A stretch of 64,000 nt of DNA. It comes from Periconia sp. R9002 (lineage: Eukaryota; Ascomycota; Dothideomycetes; Pleosporales; Periconiaceae). The stretch spans positions 248,001 through 312,000 of the forward strand of contig JAMAHW010000022.1 in NCBI GenBank assembly GCA_023627715.1, given 5' to 3'. The notes below the pieces were generated by a model, which was given only the letters and a program-made list of their open reading frames with translations, did not search any database and had not been told where the DNA came from. Position numbers and translations under genes: made by a program. Positions 58,351 to 64,000 of the stretch are shown here, piece after piece. Every line of letters begins with the position of its first letter. Positions within the stretch are counted from its first letter, which is position 1.

Positions 58351-59764
58351 AGAGTCTTTGACGATTGTAAAGAAAAAAGTAAAATCAGGTTAATTGAAAT
58401 GAAGGGGGAAACCGGCTGGTCGTCGTCAGTCATGGATCGTGGATGTATTCTGCATGTAGACTAGAGACTGATGGAGAGGATGGCCGGCACGTCTGCTCTG
58501 TTGACGAATGGACTGGCCTAGTTTGTCTAGCTATTCTCATCCATCCACCCTTCCACTCATATATCCATCCATGCATCGATAAAGTCATTTTAATCAACCA
58601 AATCCATCCATCTCATCCATAATGACATCGTGCAACAATCACTTTGAATCGGACAGATGACGTTTTATTTAGACCCTGCTCCTTCGTCTCGTTTAGTCAC
58701 AAATCGTATGCAATGTTGTTGTTGCTGCTGCTTTGGTCTTTGGTCTTTCTTCTTTCTTTTCTCTGTCTCTCTCTCTCTTGAAGGAATCAAATAAGTGACT
58801 ACACTCATTACCTGCCTATGCAGTTGACTTGACGCAGGGGGGAGAGAAGCATAGATGGATGGAAAGAAGGGTGACGTAGGTGGAAGAGAGAAAGAATTGG
58901 CATATGTGTATATATAGGAGGGAATGGGGAAGGAGGGCGCTTGCACTAGTTGCGTTGCTACATATTGATCGGACTCCAGATAATAGATACATTGATATTT
59001 TCTTCGCCGGCAATGCATTTGGGGGTACGGAAGTGATGAAGATTTGGGGCTGCCTTCTGCACTATAGGCTTGCTGAGGTGCTACCGCAAGTGAATAACTT
59101 CAATATGTTCGAACCGAGTCCACGTCCATCATAAAATTCGTTTAGAGGAGCTTATCAAATGGCATTCAAGAAGACAAACGCATACACGTGAGAGTTTTCA
59201 CGGTTGGAAGTGAGGAACAAAGCGAGAATATAGCAAGTGCCGAAAATTCTATTAGTTTTGTGGAAGCTTCAAGGCTACAAAAGATCCTCCCCATGATACT
59301 TTTGCTCCCACGCTTGTTGTTGAATTAGTCCACGATTGATCAACTTGTCTGGGATTATCCTCCGACATAAGGCGCTACAGCCCACATAAAATCATATACC
59401 GTTAACATTATGCCACGATCGAAGTCCAAACCACGATCGAAAAGAAGACCACTCGGACGAAGGATGAAATCCCCCAGCATGAGGCCAATTGCCTAGACAT
59501 GAGCCGAGGGAATGACGGTGAAATAGAAAGGAATGGACAGGCCGGTGACACAATACCGATACCGATGATGCGAAATAAAGAACGATCATCAGCCGCGTCG
59601 TGCAATGTTCGATTGGGTGCCCAGATAGCATGTGTTTGCGTATGACTGGTCTTCAAGTGGGCCCTTGAATTGGGTTTCGCCACGCCGAGAGAATTACCAC
59701 GAAGAATAAGAGTACAAGATGGGTGCCGACCGATGCAAATAGAGGGCCTATAACACACGCGGTT
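58351..59764. other. Convergent intergenic region
   Basis: This 1.41-kb region contains the 3' flanks of RPN1 (plus) and the RRM gene (minus). It has CATC-rich imperfect repeats (58538-58620) and pyrimidine runs (58735-58785). Short frames only. Confidence 0.5.
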
Positions 59765-61713
59765 TCACTCGTCATGGCTGGATCGGCGAGCGGGAGACGC
59801 AGATGCTCCCTCCTTGACAGGAGTAGCAGGTGTAGTCTTGACCTCGGCAGCGGGCTCAGGTCCATTGTCGACGGCGCGAAGTCCAGCAGTATGAGTAACG
59901 GGCTGCATGGTGGAACGAGACATGCCCAGGGTCGATGGAATGGCGGGAGCCCATGGCTGACGATAGCGAACTGCCGGAGCCAGATAGGCAGTTTGATTAC
60001 TTCGCAATGTTAGCTTATAGTTCCTTTGAAGTAACTTTCACTTTACTTACGCCTGTTCCTGCATATAGGCTTCGAATTCATTAGCTGTAACCTGCCGCTC
60101 CGGGGAGGCTAGGAAACGCTCATCGGCGGCATTGTAAACTCCCCTAGCTTGAGCAACGCCAACCTCGTATTCTTGAGCACGGAAGACACGACCCGCTGCC
60201 GTCTGCGCCTTCAGTGCCTTCTGCTCCTGTGTGTCGGAATAACGGATTTGGATGAGGTGCTCCTCTCCACCTTGCTTGCTGCGCACGGGGGTGTTGTTGA
60301 AAGTACGGATGACTTCTTCGCAGATCTCGCGGGTTTCGAATCTAGAGCCGGTAAGTCATAATCACATGCCTCGAGGTATAGAGCTTACCGAGCAAAACCA
60401 ACACCACGACCAATGCCTGAATTGTCTCGAAGGATCTTGCTTGAGCAGACTTTATGTGGAGCAAAGATAGTGAGGAGCTCCTGACAGGGCATTAGCTGTC
60501 CGACGTAGCAGATGAGGAAGGGAAACAACGTACATGCTCGTTCATACACTTGGGAATGTTGGACACATAGAGATTGGTGTTGTTCTCGTCAGAAAACTTC
60601 TTGAGCTTGGAGTAGAACGATTCTCGCGCGAAGCTGACTTCATAGCCAAGGTAATGGAATCCACGGATGCAGTCCTCAGCATCTTCAAAGTTATGATACT
60701 TGATGAAGCCAAAACTATTGGGGTTAGTAGAGTAGCACACTAAGGTTTAAGATCGAATCATACCCTTTGCACTGATTGGATTTGACATCAATGATGGACT
60801 TGGAGCTCTGTATGTCACCAAAGCGCTTTCCCCAGGCCTGAAGCATGTCGTCGGTTGTCTCCGGAAGCAAGCCTCGAATATAAACATTGGTCTCACCGGT
60901 CTTGTTCTCCAAGCTACGGTCGAGTGGCTTCAATGGGGAGCTCGGAGCAGGAATCGCTCGAGGAATAGGCGGATCTTGGGTGAGCAGCTGAAGGATGCGA
61001 GGGGGTATCTGGGGCACTGCAACTTGCTTCTGAAGCGGATGAACGAGCTGATACTGAGACAGCTGAGAAGGGGACGGGGTGGCGCTGCTAGTATAGACAC
61101 CGTTGGGTGAACGATCCACGATGGTAGCAGAAGCCCCGTAACGGTACATGCCACCACTAGCATACGGTGTGCCGGGAGCATCGTTCTCGTTGGAAGAGAT
61201 CGAGTCGCGGCGAGGCGTCATCAAAGGTGGCATGTCTCCCGAAGAGACACGAGAAGTCCATCCCGGAGCCATTGGGCTATTTTCTACCATAGCTTGGCCG
61301 TACTGGGAATATTGGGGGACGTAGGGACCTGCATGATTATACATACCTGGCGAATGGTTCATGGCTTGAGGCTGTTGAGTGGCTCCGGGCATGACACCGT
61401 ATAGGTTATGGACCCAAAGCCCGTGACCTTGAGCAAGTTGCATGCCATTATAGTCGGACGCAGTGGGAGGCATAACTGCGCCGTTGGATTTGGCGGTCAT
61501 AGCTGCGCCGTAAGTGCCGTGAACGTTCATAGCTGCCATGCTGCTTGTCAGATTCTGAAAGCTGGTAGTAGACGGTGGGGATACCGGCGGACCTCGAGGG
61601 AGATATGGAGTCGTGCCATGGCCCTGGCCAGCCTGGTTGTAATGACCCATCATGTTTTGACCTTTGTAGGTAGAAGCAGAGCCGTTGTAGTTGTTGCGAG
61701 GATTGGAACCCAT
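59765..61713 (-). CDS. Tandem-RRM RNA-binding protein (MSSP/RBMS-like)
   Basis: I read five exons, 61713-60764, 60714-60534, 60480-60389, 60341-60051 and 59999-59765, giving 582 residues; all junctions are in phase. The N-terminal 260 residues are disordered (Gly, Asn, Tyr, Gln, Pro-rich). The first RRM begins ETNVYIRGLLPETTDDML, with the RNP1 element CKGFGFIKYHNF formed across the first intron. The second begins NTNLYVSNIPKCMNEH, with RNP1 GRGVGFARFETRE across an intron. The Ala/Pro/Ser-rich tail ends RRSSHDE. Members of this family bind single-stranded nucleic acid or AU-rich RNA; here mRNA regulation is inferred. A possible upstream exon or uORF lies at 62329-62418. Confidence 0.9.
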
Positions 61714-62023
61714 TACTGCGAGATCGGTTCTGCCGGGCGTCCTACGAGATGCTTGGTGGAATGTATGGAGGAACGAGAGATAATGAGAGCACGTCTACGA
61801 AGAGAGCGTGAAGAATCAAGGCCGTGGGATAGGACTGAGAAGGCAGCAGCGAGCTTTTGACAAGCGGAATTTGTTGATCGTCGATTGAGATGCAGTAAAA
61901 AAGGTGGTGCTCTGGAGGTGGTACAGTCAGTCTATGGTCTAGAGGAAAACAATGGCTCTAATAATGGTCTAGAGAAATGAGCAGAGGAAGAAGTGAGCGT
62001 GAAAGTGAGAAGCCGCAAGAATG

Positions 62024-62052
62024 GTGAGCGTGAGAGTGAGCGTGAGAGTGAG
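62024..62052. repeat. Imperfect GTGAGCGTGAGA tandem repeat
   Basis: About two and a half copies of a 12-nt unit are present. On the minus strand it lies in the pyrimidine-rich presumed leader intron of the RRM gene. Confidence 0.75.
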
Positions 62053-62328
62053 GGGCGATGTGAGGTGGCGGGGTGTAGAGGGAGAGGAGAGGGAGGGTGA
62101 AGAGGAAGGAGGAGAGGAAAGAGGAGCAAGTGAGAAGGTGGAAGGTAGAACAGGCAAGCTGGAGAAGCCAATCAAAAGCCGGTAAGAATGAAGCAGCAGC
62201 GTGCTATGGCAGCAGTGCTCAGGTAGAAAAAGTGGGGCGGATTCGGGGTGAGCGCTCAGGGTGAGAGGAGTGCCAGAGAACACCAAGGAAGCTTGAAAGG
62301 CAAGCACGACAAGAAGAGCAGCACTCAC

Positions 62329-62418
62329 CGAGTCGTAGAATGCGAAAACTTTGCAATGTGCGTTGCGTAGTGACTCCAAAGCTATCCACACGGCGTTAGC
62401 AATTTGATCATGAGCCAT
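62329..62418 (-). other. Candidate upstream reading frame or alternative first exon of the RRM gene
   Basis: On the minus strand an ATG at 62418 in a strong context (GCAGCCATGG) opens 30 protein-like codons (MAHDQIANAVWIALESL...FYDS) that end exactly at a GTGAGT donor (62328). If spliced to a CAG acceptor just before the RRM start (reading GCAG-TAATGG), the frame would stop at a TAA overlapping the main ATG. Alternatively it is an exon of a longer isoform, though the donor phase does not match the other nearby acceptor. Confidence 0.3.
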
Positions 62419-64000
62419 GGCTGCAGTATCATTGGAGCGTAGCGGTGATGAGAAAGGCATTGGTGTTGAGTATGAATGGATGGATGGGCATGCAGACGTG
62501 CATGGGGACTGTGAATGGAGATGAGGACAGTGCAGTGCATCGACTGACCTGTGAAAAGCTACAAAGAATGTGGCCACTGAAGCGTATTGGTGAGAAAGAA
62601 GTGTGTGATGTAGAGGAGAGGAAGAGAAAAGGCGGAGGACGAGAGTTGAGCATGCTGTTAAGGGTTGCTGCCCGTCTTGTGGTGCAAGGAAGGTGCCGTC
62701 CACGACGACGAACATGGACATCGTGAGTGACCCCCGAAGCCGGACAGGACAGCGACGCTTTCCTCGCCACGCACGCCCGAAAATGCAATGGCGTCATGAT
62801 GAATGGGCGAATACTCACCTGAGAGCACAAAAGAAGAAGAATAGGAGTTCGTTGGGGTGCCAATATCAGAAGTCACATATACAAACGGCGAGGGCGATGG
62901 CTGGGTAGGTAGGTAGTAGGTATTGGTCGTGCTAGGCAAGTAGCTATGTGGGATGGATGTATGGTTCGTCTGGTGGCTTTTCAACTACAATAACGATGGC
63001 GTTGCTTGGGTAAAATATCGTAGAAGAGCTGTACAAATAGTAATGGCAGCGCAGATATGTAGTCTGATCGTGAGATATCGTCTTGCCTCTCCGTGTGGGC
63101 GAGGGGCTGACGGCCTTTATCATCACCAAATCTACATGGAAACCGCGCCAGTCGTGTTCCCCAAAGCATGCCAGGGCATTTCAAGATCAAACAAATGCAA
63201 GTCCATTGGAAAAACTGTACGAGGTCACTCGTTGTGTTCAATGTACCTTGCCGGCGTCCCCACTCCCGCCCTCACTGGACGCCACGGCCTGCACTTGAAC
63301 TTTGGCATACACAACGGGCGATCCTACGGCAGAGGCGGCCTGGTCCCGCTTTTCCCTCTTTTTCTCATTGCACCCGCTCAGATTATATACCAAGGGAAAA
63401 TTCAAGAAGTCTCTTGTGCGCTTTTCGCCGCTTCCGAGTGAAAGCGCGGTTGTCCCGTGGCATGGCGTCGATTTTAGCGATCGCAATGCATGCGATGAGT
63501 GCTCATTTTTTCACCCGTGGCCAGGCACCTACTGTATCTGCACCCCACCAATATAAAAGGCGATGATATGCATCCATCTTAGTCTGACAGGAGATTAATC
63601 TGCAGCACGTTAGTCAAGCTACACAAGCCAGGGAGATCAGCACCACCCCGGCGCCACCACTGTGTTTGAGACTTGGTATGGTTACAACTGGCTGGTGCAG
63701 AGCTACAGCTGCATCTAATTTGTCACTTCCTTGTCACAATCAGGTACTCGTACGCGGGCAAGCATGTCGAGTCCGGCGTTGTTGAGGCTTCAAAAAAACG
63801 AGCGGTAAAAAAGTAGTCGACATCTGTCGGCGGCAATGCAGAGCCGCTAACATCTGCAGATGATATGCAGAAGGTAAATTTCTTCATGTGGAGCACTCAA
63901 CGGACAGCATGCCCGGTGCCGCTGCTGCAACGGTCATGCAGAAGTAACGGTCTATCCAGAAAGCCATGGTGGTTCCCGTTTAGGGCGACAGCCCCCGGCA

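Larger units (their letters stand above)
61714..64000. other. Long upstream region of RRM gene
   Basis: This 2.29-kb region runs to the window edge. Its left part is pyrimidine-rich on the minus strand and probably an intron-containing leader of the RRM gene: donor-like GTGAGT sites on the minus strand are at 62328 and about 62819. A GTGAG(C/A) tandem run is at 62024-62052. A CCAAT-TATAAAA-like sequence is at about 63547-63557 on the plus strand. No independent gene is supported. Confidence 0.45.

Noticed and set aside
61969..62721. 250-codon minus-strand frame with SLTLTLT repeat
   Set aside because: Low-complexity pyrimidine-rich leader sequence crossing an apparent splice donor; only the first-exon portion at 62329-62418 looks protein-like.
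1..64000. CRISPR arrays, integrases, insertion sequences
   Set aside because: The intron-containing genes show a eukaryotic chromosome; no regularly spaced direct repeats or transposase motifs were seen.

Overview
This window comes from a filamentous ascomycete nuclear genome (Pezizomycotina; Dothideomycetes is my best guess). The evidence is short (about 48-100 nt) spliceosomal introns with GTAWGT-type donors and CTAAC-like branch sites, a fused EgtD-EgtB ergothioneine synthase, and HET, fungal-rhodopsin, Zn2Cys6 and DHA14-type genes. I see no bacterial operon, rRNA, tRNA, CRISPR array or intact transposon. All exon boundaries were read by eye from splice signals and reading-frame continuity and checked for phase; none has transcript support here.

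Left block (1-21 kb), mainly conserved genes: CHO2 phosphatidylethanolamine methyltransferase (minus, C-terminus cut by the window edge), an orphan gene, the ergothioneine synthase EGT1 (7 exons, plus), an orphan protein with a zinc-binding N-terminus and a PHD-like finger at its C-terminus, a polyQ/acidic low-complexity protein, a mitochondrial rhomboid protease (PCP1 type), and a GPI-anchored GH17 glucanase.

Middle block (21-46 kb), accessory in character: gene-poor, with AT-rich spacers and mostly lineage-specific genes. It holds a 2EXR/F-box-like protein, a coiled-coil orphan, a small secreted membrane- or GPI-tailed protein, a fungal-rhodopsin (PTH11/SAT4-like) receptor, a Zn2Cys6 regulator divergent from a 14-TM MFS exporter, two orphans, and a HET-domain protein. 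A decayed copy of part of one orphan (41.49 kb) lies at 22.80 kb, so the block contains at least one gene duplication followed by loss.

Right block (46-62 kb), core housekeeping: a 4E-T/Eap1-like translation regulator, URB1 (60S assembly), RIO2 (40S assembly), RPN1 (26S proteasome base) and a tandem-RRM protein. URB1 and RIO2 are neighbours on the minus strand. RIO2 and RPN1 share a 417-bp divergent promoter. The last 2.3 kb is the long upstream region of the RRM gene and carries a possible 30-codon upstream reading frame.
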